From positions 1,811,001 through 1,875,000 of the forward strand of contig CP102593.1 of the NCBI GenBank assembly GCA_025666215.1: a DNA stretch of 64,000 nucleotides, written 5' to 3'. A program made the translations under genes and the position numbers. The notes beneath the pieces were generated by a model. It was not told where the DNA came from. It saw only the letters and a program-made list of their open reading frames with translations, and ran no database searches. Source of the DNA: Xanthomonas campestris pv. phormiicola (GTDB lineage Bacteria; Pseudomonadota; Gammaproteobacteria; Xanthomonadales; Xanthomonadaceae). Shown piece by piece: positions 37,268 to 45,606 of the stretch; within the stretch, counting starts at the first letter, position 1; the number at the start of each line of letters is the position of its first letter.

Positions 37268-39339
37268 CACAGGTCCGCCATCTGGTGCGGCTGCAGCGCC
37301 ACGTACGCGGTTTCCTTGTCGCTGCGCTGCGGGTCGCGGCGCGCGGCGAGGATGGTCCTGACCGCGTAGATCAGGATCGAGAACACCACGAACAGGAACA
37401 GCGCGGTCAGCCCGGTGTTGACGTAGGCGTTGGTGACGATCTGCTGCATCTGCGCCACCGTCTTGGCCGGCGCGGTGACGGTGCCGCTGGCGATCGCGTC
37501 CTGGAACTTGTGCGCCTGCGCCAGGAAGCCCTGCGCCGGGTTGGGGTCGAAGATCTTGATCAGCCCGGCGTAGGTGGTGCAGATCAGCAGCCACAGCGCC
37601 GGCACGAGGGTGACCCAGGCGTAGCGGTCGCGCTTCATCTTGAACAGCACCACCGTGCCCAGCATCAGCGCGATGCCGGCGAGCATCTGGTTGGAGATGC
37701 CGAACAGCGGCCACAGCGTGCGGATGCCGCCGTACGGATCCTTGACCCCGGTATAGAGCAGGTAACCCCACAGCGCCACGCAGCCGCCGGTGGCGACGAT
37801 GTTGGCGCCCCACGATTCGGTCCGCTTCAGCGCCGGCACGAAGTTGCCGAGCAGGTCCTGCAGCATGAAGCGCCCGGCGCGGGTGCCGGCATCGACCGCG
37901 GTGAGGATGAACAGCGCCTCGAACAGGATCGCGAAGTGGTACCAGAACGCCATCATGTCCTCGCCCGGCAACAGCTGGTGCAGGATCTGCGCGATGCCCA
38001 CCGCCAGGGTCGGCGCGCCGCCGGCGCGGGCCAGGATGGTGGTCTCGCCGATGTCGCGGGCGGTGGCTTCGAGCACGTCGGGGGTGATGGCGAAGCCCCA
38101 TTCGCTGACCTTGGCCGCGACCGCGACGATATCGCTGCCCACCATCGAGGCCGGCGCGTTCATCGCGAAATACACGCCCGGCTCGATGATCGAGGCGGCG
38201 ACCAGCGCCATCACCGCGACGAACGATTCCATCAGCATGCCGCCGTAGCCGATGTAGCGCATGTGGCCTTCGCTGGCGAGCAGCTTGGGGGTGGTGCCGG
38301 AGGCGATCAGCGCATGGAAGCCGGACACCGCGCCGCAGGCGATGGTGATGAACAGGAACGGGAAGATGCCGCCGGTCCACACCGGGCCCATGCCGTTGTG
38401 CGCGTACTGGGTCAGCGCCGGCATCTTCAGGTCGGGCATGACCACCAGGATGCCGATGGCCAGGGCGATGATGGTGCCGATCTTGAGGAAGGTGGACAGG
38501 TAGTCGCGCGGCGCCAGCAGCAGCCACACCGGCAGCACCGAGGCGACGAAGCCGTAGCCGATCAGCATCCAGGTGATCTGCACGTCGGTGAAGGTGAAGG
38601 CCGGGCCCCAGGTCGGATCGGCGGCGACCTTGCCGCCGAACCAGATCGCGGCCAGCAGCAGGATCAGCCCCACCACCGAGATCTCGCCGATCTTGCCGGG
38701 GCGGATGTAGCGCATGTACACGCCCATCATGATCGCGATCGGCATCGTCGCGATCACCGTGAACATGCCCCACGGACTCTCCGCCAGCGCCTTGACCACC
38801 ACCATCGCCAGCACCGCCAGGATGATGATCATGATCAGGAACGCGCCGAACAGGGCGATGGTGCCGGGCACCTGGCCCATCTCCTCGCGCACCAGGTCGC
38901 CGAGCGAGCGGCCGTTGCGGCGGCTGGACAGGAACAGCACCACGAAGTCCTGCACCGCGCCGGCGAACACCACGCCGACCACCAGCCACAGCAGCCCGGG
39001 CAGGTAGCCCATCTGCGCGGCGAGCACCGGGCCGACCAGCGGCCCGGCGCCGGCGATGGCGGCGAAGTGGTGGCCGAACAGCACGTGCTTGTTGGTCGGC
39101 ACGTAGTCCAGGCCGTCGTTGTTGAGCACCGCCGGGGTGGCCCGGGTCGGGTCCAGCTGCATCACCTTGGTGGCGATGAACAGGCTGTAGAAGCGATAGG
39201 CGATCAGGTAGATCGAGACCGCGGCGACCACGATCCACAGCGCGTTGATGTGTTCGCCGCGGCGCAGGGCGATGGTGCCCAGGCAGAACGCCGCCAGCAC
39301 CGCGAGCGCGGCCCAGGCCAGTTTGGAAAACCCTTTCAT
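37267..39339 (-). CDS. cstA: CstA-family carbon starvation protein / pyruvate transporter
   Basis: A 690-residue inner-membrane protein with about 16-18 TM helices. The N-terminal [25 protein letters not shown] and [40 protein letters not shown] blocks are diagnostic, as are [19 protein letters not shown] and [22 protein letters not shown]. The family imports pyruvate and possibly peptides under carbon starvation. The ATG at 39339 follows GGGGGAG. It forms an operon with ybdD. The open frame extends far upstream without similarity. Confidence 0.95.
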   Translation of the reverse strand: MKGFSKLAWAALAVLAAFCLGTIALRRGEHINALWIVVAAVSIYLIAYRFYSLFIATKVMQLDPTRATPAVLNNDGLDYVPTNKHVLFGHHFAAIAGAGPLVGPVLAAQMGYLPGLLWLVVGVVFAGAVQDFVVLFLSSRRNGRSLGDLVREEMGQVPGTIALFGAFLIMIIILAVLAMVVVKALAESPWGMFTVIATMPIAIMMGVYMRYIRPGKIGEISVVGLILLLAAIWFGGKVAADPTWGPAFTFTDVQITWMLIGYGFVASVLPVWLLLAPRDYLSTFLKIGTIIALAIGILVVMPDLKMPALTQYAHNGMGPVWTGGIFPFLFITIACGAVSGFHALIASGTTPKLLASEGHMRYIGYGGMLMESFVAVMALVAASIIEPGVYFAMNAPASMVGSDIVAVAAKVSEWGFAITPDVLEATARDIGETTILARAGGAPTLAVGIAQILHQLLPGEDMMAFWYHFAILFEALFILTAVDAGTRAGRFMLQDLLGNFVPALKRTESWGANIVATGGCVALWGYLLYTGVKDPYGGIRTLWPLFGISNQMLAGIALMLGTVVLFKMKRDRYAWVTLVPALWLLICTTYAGLIKIFDPNPAQGFLAQAHKFQDAIASGTVTAPAKTVAQMQQIVTNAYVNTGLTALFLFVVFSILIYAVRTILAARRDPQRSDKETAYVALQPHQMADL

Positions 39340-39832
39340 GCAGATCGCTCCCCCACAAGATTCCCGCAAGGGTCGCCCCGATGGCCTGGGGGGGTCAATG
39401 CCGGGACAGGCGATGGCCCTAGTACTTTGGTCGTAGTCGGCGCCGTATTCGACGATCGCGCGGGGCGCGGGGACGCATGCCAGGCCGTGGCGATGGGGAA
39501 GGCGGTGGGTCGAGACGGACTTTGCCTGATCGCTAGGCATCGCGCGGAGCATCGGGTGCAAGAGTGCGGCTGCGGGATCGGCGTGCTTGGCTGCAGTCGG
39601 GACTGAAGTCCCTCCCACAAGAGCGGTTATGGCCGGCACGCGCACCGACATCGGCACCCGCATCGCGCCGGAACGCGCCAGAACGCGCCACGCCGACACT
39701 CCCGGCGCAGTCGGTGCACCAGGCGCGAGGCTGGCCGGCGCCCCTGCGATGGAACGATGGGTTGCGCCGATCGCGATTGGCCGTCGCCGCGGGCACACCC
39801 ATGTTGGGGGCTTCACCAGGAGAGCGCCCGCC
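39340..39832. other. Intergenic region between cstA and pirin genes
   Basis: About 490 bp with divergent promoters expected. It contains a degenerate palindromic repeat (about 39594-39620, AGTCGGGACTGAAGTCCC). No gene is credible; the frames here only run into the pirin gene or are Arg-rich shadows. Confidence 0.5.
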
Positions 39833-40693
39833 ATGACCGACACCACGACCGCCGTCCCCGCGCACATCGCGCGCACGATCCGTGGCCGCGCCACCGCCGA
39901 CGGCGACGGGGTCAGGCTGACCCGCGTCATCGGCGGCGGCGAACTGCCCGAGCTGGACCCGTTCCTGCTGCTCGACGAATTCGGCACCGACCGCGCCGAG
40001 GACTACATCGGCGGTTTTCCCAGCCATCCGCACCGCGGCTTCGAGACCGTCACCTACATGCTCGACGGGCGCATGCGGCACAAGGACAACCACGGCAACG
40101 AAGGCCTGCTGACCCCGGGCAGCGTGCAGTGGATGACCGCCGGCCGCGGCCTGGTGCATTCGGAGATGCCGGAGCAGGAGTCCGGGCGCATGCGCGGCTT
40201 CCAGCTGTGGGTGAACCTGCCGGCGCGCGACAAGATGACCGCGCCGCGCTACCAGGAGTTCGCGCCCGAGCGCATCCCGCTGGCGCAGCCGGCGCCGGGA
40301 GTGACGGTCAAGGTGATCGCCGGCCAGCTCGGCGACGTGCACGGGCCGATCGCGCAGCCGGCCACCGATCCGCTGTATCTGGACATCGCGCTCGCTGCCG
40401 GCGCGCGCTGGGACTACCTGTTGCCGGCCGGGCACACTGCATTCGCCTACGCCTACGAGGGCGCCGCGACGCTGGGCGAGGGCGAGACCGCGCGCGAGCT
40501 GCCGGCGCAGACCCTGGCCGTGCTCGGCGGCGGCGACCTGCTGCAGCTGCGGGCGGGAGCGGCGGGCGCGCGGCTGATCCTGGTCGCCGGCCGGCCGCTG
40601 CGCGAGCCGGTGGCGCGGCACGGGCCGTTCGTGATGAACACGCGCGAAGAGCTGATGCAGGCCTTCGTGGATTTCCAGGAGGGGCGGTTCTAG
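39833..40693 (+). CDS. Pirin-family protein (first of two)
   Basis: A 286-residue bicupin. The N-terminal cupin holds the pirin metal site: FPSHPHRGFETVTYML (two His), then WMTAGRGLVHSEMPE (His and Glu). The C-terminal cupin lacks a metal site (DYLLPAGHTAFAYAYEGAATLGEG). Pirins are iron-binding redox proteins; some show quercetinase activity. AGGAGAG precedes the ATG at 39833, and longer upstream starts give unlike residues. It has about the same length as the second pirin gene at 41.7-42.5 kb but is clearly divergent from it. Confidence 0.93.
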   Translation: MTDTTTAVPAHIARTIRGRATADGDGVRLTRVIGGGELPELDPFLLLDEFGTDRAEDYIGGFPSHPHRGFETVTYMLDGRMRHKDNHGNEGLLTPGSVQWMTAGRGLVHSEMPEQESGRMRGFQLWVNLPARDKMTAPRYQEFAPERIPLAQPAPGVTVKVIAGQLGDVHGPIAQPATDPLYLDIALAAGARWDYLLPAGHTAFAYAYEGAATLGEGETARELPAQTLAVLGGGDLLQLRAGAAGARLILVAGRPLREPVARHGPFVMNTREELMQAFVDFQEGRF

Positions 40694-40725
40694 CGTTTTT
40701 CTGAGCTGTGGCGGGCAGCACAATG

Positions 40726-40897
40726 TGGGAGCGACTTCAGTCGCGACGGGCCTTCCCGGTAAAGCCCGTTGCGACTGAAGGGCACCTCTAATAACCTCGA
40801 TTCCAAAAATTCCGCGCTATGCGCATCAATGACTTGCGAGTGCTTTGGTCGAGTTTTTGGGGTTATTAGAGGTGCCCTGAAGTCGCTCCCACAAGGT
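40726..40897. repeat. Palindromic repeat interrupted by MITE copy B
   Basis: The left arm (GTGGGAGCGACTTCAGTCGC, about 40727-40749) and its complement with spacer form the same 66-bp unit seen intact at 51697-51762. The right arm is split at TGAA by the MITE. Confidence 0.85.
40780..40877. mobile_element. MITE copy B (98 bp, 17-bp TIRs, TGAA target duplication)
   Basis: Ends GGGCACCTCTAATAACC and its complement, inverted relative to copy A, flanked by TGAA at 40776-40779 and 40878-40881. TGAA is the complement of the TTCA duplicated by copy A, so both chose the same step of the palindromic repeat. Confidence 0.9.
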
Positions 40898-41392
40898 CCG
40901 TGCGCTGAAAGCCCGCCAGCCACAGCGATCCAGCGCCACGCTGGTCGGACGCATGTCCAGGCCCTGCACCAGCGACTGCAGCGATTGCAGTTCCTGCACG
41001 TCGCCGGCGTCGATCCAGACCTGCGCGTAGTGGTCCTTGCTCAGCTCGACCACGGTGACCCGGCGCGAGGCCAGGCCCGGCGCATCGACCCCGCCCAGAT
41101 CCGGCCGGTACCAGTGCACGCTTTCGCCGGCGATGCTGCCTTTCTCTTCGCGCAGGTTGCGCGCCAGCGGGATGTTCGGATCGCGCGAGGTCAGCATCAT
41201 GCCCAGCACCTGGCGGCCGTCGGCGGTCGTTGCCCGGCACACGATGAAGCCCTTGTCGCTGCGCTCGTTCCATTGCAGGTTGGCCTGCGGCGGCAGTTGC
41301 GGGCAGTTCTGCGCCTGCTGCGCCATGGCGGTGGCCGCCGCCAGCACGGCAGGCAGGACCGACAGGCCGGTGAGCCAGTGTGCAACCCTCAT
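40826..41392 (-). CDS. Secreted hypothetical protein with repeat-derived C-terminus
   Basis: A 188-residue protein with a signal peptide (MRVAHWLTGLSVLPAVLAAATAMAQ). Two cysteines (QNCPQLPP and FIVCRATT) and a compact alpha/beta region to about residue 160 follow; no family is recognised. The last ~25 codons (ARTLWERLQGTSNNPKNSTKALASH) read through the palindromic repeat and into MITE copy B, where the stop lies. The original C-terminus may have been replaced. The start at 41392 was chosen for signal-peptide geometry; an in-frame ATG at 41407 would add MGTSR. Confidence 0.65.
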   Translation of the reverse strand: MRVAHWLTGLSVLPAVLAAATAMAQQAQNCPQLPPQANLQWNERSDKGFIVCRATTADGRQVLGMMLTSRDPNIPLARNLREEKGSIAGESVHWYRPDLGGVDAPGLASRRVTVVELSKDHYAQVWIDAGDVQELQSLQSLVQGLDMRPTSVALDRCGWRAFSARTLWERLQGTSNNPKNSTKALASH

Positions 41393-41668
41393 TCGCGATG
41401 TCCCCATGTACCGCCGCACTGCGACGGCATCGATCTTCAGCGCACGCCGACGCAGGCCGGCACGGCACGTCACCCTCGGTCCATTGCGGGATTCGCGTGC
41501 AGTGCATACCCCTACGCAATGCGTGTCCCGGTGTGCGGCTGCAACTCCCGCCGCCGTCCGAACCATAGCCCAGCGGGCGGCGCTTGACAATTGGAATGCG
41601 GATCGAAGCGCGGCCGGGCCGGCGGCGCCTCGCCGCCAGGCCACGGACGGCCGCGTCGCCGGCCGGCC

Positions 41669-42538
41669 TTACTTGCCCGGCTCGGGCAGCGGGATGAATT
41701 CCTGGTCGTCGCCGGGAATCAGCCCGAAGCGGCCGTCGCGCCAGTCCTGCTTGGCCTGCTCGATGCGCTCGGTGGAGCTGGACACGAAGTTCCACCACAG
41801 GTGGCGCGGCCCGTCCAGCGGCTCGCCGCCCATCAGCATCGCCTTCAGCGGGGTCTTGGCGCGCAGGCGGCCGCGCGCGCCGGGTTCGGGCAACACCAGG
41901 TAGCGCGCGGGGATGTCCACGCCGTCCAGCTGCGCCTCGCCTTCCAGCACGTACAGCGAGCGCTGCACGTGGCCGGTGTCCAGGTCGATCTCCGCATCCG
42001 CGTCCAGGTCCAGCGCCACGTTCAGCGTGTCGGCGAACACCTTGACCGGCGATTCCTCGCCGTAGGCGCGGCCGGCGATCACCCGCAGCCACACCCCGTC
42101 GCGGCGCTGCTGCGGCAGGCTGGCGGCGGCGTGGTGGTAGAACGCCGGCGCGGTTTCCTCGGCCGATTTCGGCAGCGCCACCCAGGTCTGCATGCCGTGC
42201 AGCGGATGCGGCTGCGCGCGCAGCGAGGAAGGCGTGCGTTCGGAATGGGCGATGCCGCGGCCGGCGGTCATCCAGTTGACGTCGCCGGCGCGGATCACCT
42301 GGTCCGAGCCGAGCGTGTCGCGGTGGCCGATCTCGCCGGACCACAGGAAGGTCACCGTGGCCAGGCCGATGTGCGGATGCGGGCGCACGTCCACGCCGCG
42401 GCCGGGTTCGAAGAGCGCCGGGCCCATGTGGTCGATGAACACGAACGGGCCGACGCTGCGCGCCTGCAGGCTGGGCACCGCGCGGCGCACTTCGAAGCCG
42501 CCGATGTCGTGGACGCGGGGAGCGATCAGGGTGGGCAT
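41669..42538 (-). CDS. Pirin-family protein (second of two)
   Basis: A 289-residue pirin. Its N-terminal metal site is PHPHIGLATVTFLW and WMTAGRGIAHSERT. VGPFVFIDHMGPALF is the classic pirin opening. The C-terminal cupin carries RSLYVLEGEAQLDG. The ATG at 42538 has a GAGG ribosome site 7 bases upstream; an ATG at 42556 (MSTRLR) is the alternative. It is of a more PirA-like type than the first pirin (VWLRVIAGRAYGEESPVK). It probably responds to redox or iron, but no regulator is adjacent. Confidence 0.92.
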   Translation of the reverse strand: MPTLIAPRVHDIGGFEVRRAVPSLQARSVGPFVFIDHMGPALFEPGRGVDVRPHPHIGLATVTFLWSGEIGHRDTLGSDQVIRAGDVNWMTAGRGIAHSERTPSSLRAQPHPLHGMQTWVALPKSAEETAPAFYHHAAASLPQQRRDGVWLRVIAGRAYGEESPVKVFADTLNVALDLDADAEIDLDTGHVQRSLYVLEGEAQLDGVDIPARYLVLPEPGARGRLRAKTPLKAMLMGGEPLDGPRHLWWNFVSSSTERIEQAKQDWRDGRFGLIPGDDQEFIPLPEPGK

Positions 42539-42936
42539 GCGCAGCCTCGTGGACATGGAGAACGAATGCGCAAGCATCGCATGCGCGGCCGTCGAGGCGA
42601 CGGCATCGCGGCAAGACGGACTGTCCCGGGCGATGGCGTCCTGGTGGGCCTGCATTGCAGGGGAGGCGATGCCGCGCACGCCGGCGGCGCGCGCCTGCGC
42701 GGTGCCGCGGTGGCTGCGACGCGCAAACCGTATGCATTGCGGGAATGCCTGGCGAGCAGAATCGCATAGTGCAAAAACGCGCGCTCTTTTTGTCTGCAAT
42801 TTTGTCACTTTGGATGAAATCGTTGGCCGCGAATGGGAATACTTGAGCGCTGCGGCACGGCTGGCGCCGGCCGTGCCGCAGCGTCGCGGCGCGTTCGCTG
42901 CATCCATTCCCCCCTTTTGAAGCGGAGAGCATTCCG
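42539..42936. promoter_or_regulatory. Divergent region with AT-richer segment before a secreted-protein gene
   Basis: About 400 bp. The part 42760-42840 is distinctly AT-richer than its surroundings (ATAGTGCAAAAACGCGCGCT, CTGCAATTTTGTCACTTTGG) and probably carries the promoter of the gene at 42937. No small gene was convincing. Confidence 0.45.
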
Positions 42937-43326
42937 ATGAACCGTTGGTGCAAAAAACCTGGCAATACCGTCAAATTCCTGCTGCCGATCCTGATGTCGC
43001 TGGCATCGCTCGCTGCCACGTCGGCATACGCACAAGGTGTTCCGCTGATGAACGTGCCCACCCTTGTCATCAACGACTGGAATGCCAGAGCGCTGCTGGT
43101 GTCGGGCGGGCAAGGCAGTGGATGTTATGCCTTCAACAACGCCAAGCGGATCCCGGGTCCGACGCTGCGCACGTATACGCGCTATCAGGTGATCGCCATG
43201 GCGTCGGCCAACTGCGCCGAGGGAACCGGCCTGCCCGGCGCCAACTTTATGTTCTTTCCGCGTCCACGTCCGAAGGGCATGTTCATCCGGATCTACCCCA
43301 ACGGTATCCAGATCGGCAATCTGTAA
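42937..43326 (+). CDS. Secreted hypothetical protein of 129 residues
   Basis: The N-terminus has a basic stretch and hydrophobic core (KFLLPILMSLASLAATSAYAQ), a clear signal peptide cut after AYA. The mature part (about 97 residues) has two cysteines (GSGCYAF and SANCAEG) that could pair, and a basic Pro-rich turn (FFPRPRPKGMFIRIYP). No family is recognised. GAAGCGGAGAG gives a ribosome site. GC is visibly lower than in neighbouring genes, so recent acquisition is possible. Confidence 0.75.
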   Translation: MNRWCKKPGNTVKFLLPILMSLASLAATSAYAQGVPLMNVPTLVINDWNARALLVSGGQGSGCYAFNNAKRIPGPTLRTYTRYQVIAMASANCAEGTGLPGANFMFFPRPRPKGMFIRIYPNGIQIGNL

Positions 43327-43465
43327 GCCATCGCCGAAGCATGCGGCTGGCCATGCGCCACTTCGCCGCCGCCGGTGCGCCGCATGGCGGATCGGCACCC
43401 GCGTTGCCGCGTCCACCGCAGCCTGTACGCTGCGATGGACGCTTCCATGCAGGACGCGGCCGACA

Positions 43466-44182
43466 TCAGAACAAGCGATCGCCAGCGCCGCTCGGCACCG
43501 CCACCTCGCCGCGGCGCGAGGCCAGCCGGTCGGCCAGGCGGGTCGGTTCGGGCAGCCGGTAGCCGCGCAGGCAGCGCTGGGTCCAGTGCAGCGCGCTGTC
43601 CACCGCGACGCGGTGGCCGGGCGAGACGATCAACGGATTGCAGCGCGGCTTGCTGCGCAGCGCCCAGCCGATGGTCTCGCCGCGGTGCACGATGGGGCTG
43701 CGGTCGCCGGCCTGCGGCCCGGGTTCCTCGAAGCGTCCGGCCAGCAGGCTTTTCGCCACGCCGATGCTGGGCAGGCCGGTGACCACGCCGAAGTGCGCGG
43801 CGATGCCGAGCCGGCGTGGATGGGCGATGCCCTGGCCGTCGACGAACACCAGGTCCGGACGCTGCCGCAGCAGGGCCAGCGCGGCCAGCAGCGCCGGCAG
43901 TTCGCGAAAGCTCAGCAGTCCCGGCACGTAGGGCATCGAGGTCGGCACACGGGCGATTTCGGCCTGCTGCGGTTGCAGCGTGTCGGCGTCGAGCAGCACC
44001 GCGGCGGCGCGGGTGATGCGGCCTTCGTCCTCGAAGCCGACGTCGAACCCGGCTAGCCAGCGCGGCGGGTCCGGCACTTCGTCGTGCAGCCGCACCTGCT
44101 TGGCCAGCGTGGCCTGCAACGCCCGCGCCTGCACGATGCTGCCGTCCCAGTCGCCGAAGACCTTGTGCGAAGAAGTATCCAT
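43466..44182 (-). CDS. nfi: Endonuclease V (deoxyinosine 3'-endonuclease)
   Basis: A 238-residue DNA repair nuclease that cuts near deoxyinosine. Active-site blocks are complete: [13 protein letters not shown] (Asp), [20 protein letters not shown] (Tyr wedge and Glu), [23 protein letters not shown] (Asp), and [26 protein letters not shown] near the C-terminus. Length and motif order match the family. The ATG at 44182 follows a weak ribosome site; an ATG 21 bp upstream is possible. Confidence 0.96.
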   Translation of the reverse strand: MDTSSHKVFGDWDGSIVQARALQATLAKQVRLHDEVPDPPRWLAGFDVGFEDEGRITRAAAVLLDADTLQPQQAEIARVPTSMPYVPGLLSFRELPALLAALALLRQRPDLVFVDGQGIAHPRRLGIAAHFGVVTGLPSIGVAKSLLAGRFEEPGPQAGDRSPIVHRGETIGWALRSKPRCNPLIVSPGHRVAVDSALHWTQRCLRGYRLPEPTRLADRLASRRGEVAVPSGAGDRLF

Positions 44183-44227
44183 TTGCGAATGATCGCGCCG
44201 CATTCGTGGCCGTGGCGTGGAGGAGCT

Positions 44228-44468
44228 GGGAATGGGGAAACGGGAATGGGGAATCGTCGAGGCATGCTCCTGATCGATGTCTGGCGACGAGAGGTCGCGG
44301 TCTCGACGAGAGGGGGACGGTCGTCAGCGCCGATCCGCTTGCGTTCCGGCGTAGCGCGGTCCGGCGCGCCCTTGTAGGAGCTGCTCCAGCCGCGACAGAT
44401 CGCCAGACGGCAAGGCGCGCTGGAACGCCAAGCCGTTTCCCATTCCCCATTCCCATTTCCCCATTCCC
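44228..44468. repeat. 7-nt repeat element with facing arms, nfi-gpmA intergenic region
   Basis: The left arm at 44228-44256 has GGGAATG/GGGAAAC/GGGAATC units; the right arm at 44434-44468 has CATTCCC/CATTTCC units. About 180 nt lie between, including GGAGCTGCTCC-type palindromic sequence. It fills most of the 350-bp divergent spacer; the gpmA promoter is not evident. Confidence 0.85.
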
Positions 44469-44534
44469 AGCCGTCACATCCCGCTACAATCCAGGGCCGC
44501 ACGACCCACGCATCCCCCAACGGAGACCGTCGCA

Positions 44535-45284
44535 GTGACCCGCAAACTCGTACTGTTGCGCCATGGCCAGAGCCAGTGGAACCTGGATAACCGCTTCACC
44601 GGCTGGGTGGACGTGGATCTCACCGAGCAAGGCCGCCAGGAAGCCGCCGCCGCCGGTCGCCTGCTGCGCGAGGAGGGGCTGCAGTTCGACGTGGCGCACA
44701 CCTCGGTGCTCAAGCGCGCCATCCACACCCTGCAGGGCGCGCTGAAGGAACTGGACCAGGACTGGCTGCCGGTGCACAAGAGCTGGCGCCTCAACGAACG
44801 CCACTACGGCGGCCTGCAGGGCCTGGACAAGGCCGAGACCGCGGCCAGGCACGGCGAGGAGCAGGTCAAGATCTGGCGCCGTTCCTACGACATCCCGCCG
44901 CCGCCGATGGAGGCCGACGATCCGGGCCATCCGCTGCACGACCGCCGCTACGCCACGCTCGACCGCAACGCGTTGCCGGCCACCGAGTCGCTGGCGACCA
45001 CGCTCGAGCGCGTGCTGCCGTACTGGCACGACGCGATCGCGCCGCAGCTGAAGGCCGGACAGACCGTGCTGGTCACCGCGCACGGCAACTCGTTGCGCGC
45101 GCTGTATAAGTATTTGAACGGCGTCTCGCGCGAAGAAATCCTGGAACTCAACATCCCCACCGGCATTCCGTTGCTGTTCGAGCTGGACGACGAGTTGAAG
45201 GTGCAGTCCTACCGCTATCTCGGCGATCCGGAAGCGGCGAAGAAGGCGGCCGAGGCGGTGGCCAACCAGGGCAAGGCGAAGTAA
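44535..45284 (+). CDS. gpmA: 2,3-bisphosphoglycerate-dependent phosphoglycerate mutase
   Basis: A 249-residue glycolytic enzyme interconverting 3- and 2-phosphoglycerate. The phosphohistidine motif [10 protein letters not shown] (H10) is followed by [32 protein letters not shown] and the second histidine in [11 protein letters not shown]. The start is GTG at 44535 preceded by [17 protein letters not shown] is the family N-terminus. It has a short C-terminal Ala/Lys tail ([16 protein letters not shown]). It is followed 36 bp later by a SHOCT protein gene, possibly co-transcribed. Confidence 0.97.
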   Translation: MTRKLVLLRHGQSQWNLDNRFTGWVDVDLTEQGRQEAAAAGRLLREEGLQFDVAHTSVLKRAIHTLQGALKELDQDWLPVHKSWRLNERHYGGLQGLDKAETAARHGEEQVKIWRRSYDIPPPPMEADDPGHPLHDRRYATLDRNALPATESLATTLERVLPYWHDAIAPQLKAGQTVLVTAHGNSLRALYKYLNGVSREEILELNIPTGIPLLFELDDELKVQSYRYLGDPEAAKKAAEAVANQGKAK

Positions 45285-45320
45285 TAAGCAGGCGCTAGGT
45301 GCCGCATCAAGGAGGATGGG

Positions 45321-45581
45321 ATGTTCGATTTCAGTATCTGGCACTTCGTGATCATGTTGGTCCTGCTGGCGCTGCCGGTGCTGGTGTTCGTGGCCGTGTG
45401 GCTGGCGATGCGCGCCGACCGGCGTGCGCAAGCGTCGCGTCGCGCCGCTGCGCCGCCACCGCTGCCGCCTGCGGCATCGGTAGAGATGCGGCTGCGCGCG
45501 CTCGAGGCGTTGCGCGCGCAGGGCCTGGTCGACCAGGCGGAATACGAGCGCCGGCGCCAGCAGATCCTCGCCGATCTGTGA
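45321..45581 (+). CDS. Small membrane protein with SHOCT domain
   Basis: An 86-residue protein: one N-terminal TM helix (about residues 7-29, WHFVIMLVLLALPVLVFVAVWLAM), a Pro/Ala linker, and a C-terminal SHOCT motif (RLRALEALRAQGLVDQAEYERRRQQILADL). SHOCT domains are short oligomerisation or regulatory helices; the role here is unknown. AAGGAGG precedes the ATG. Confidence 0.88.
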   Translation: MFDFSIWHFVIMLVLLALPVLVFVAVWLAMRADRRAQASRRAAAPPPLPPAASVEMRLRALEALRAQGLVDQAEYERRRQQILADL

Positions 45582-45606
45582 GCGCGCGGCGCGGCGGCGC
45601 GCGGCT

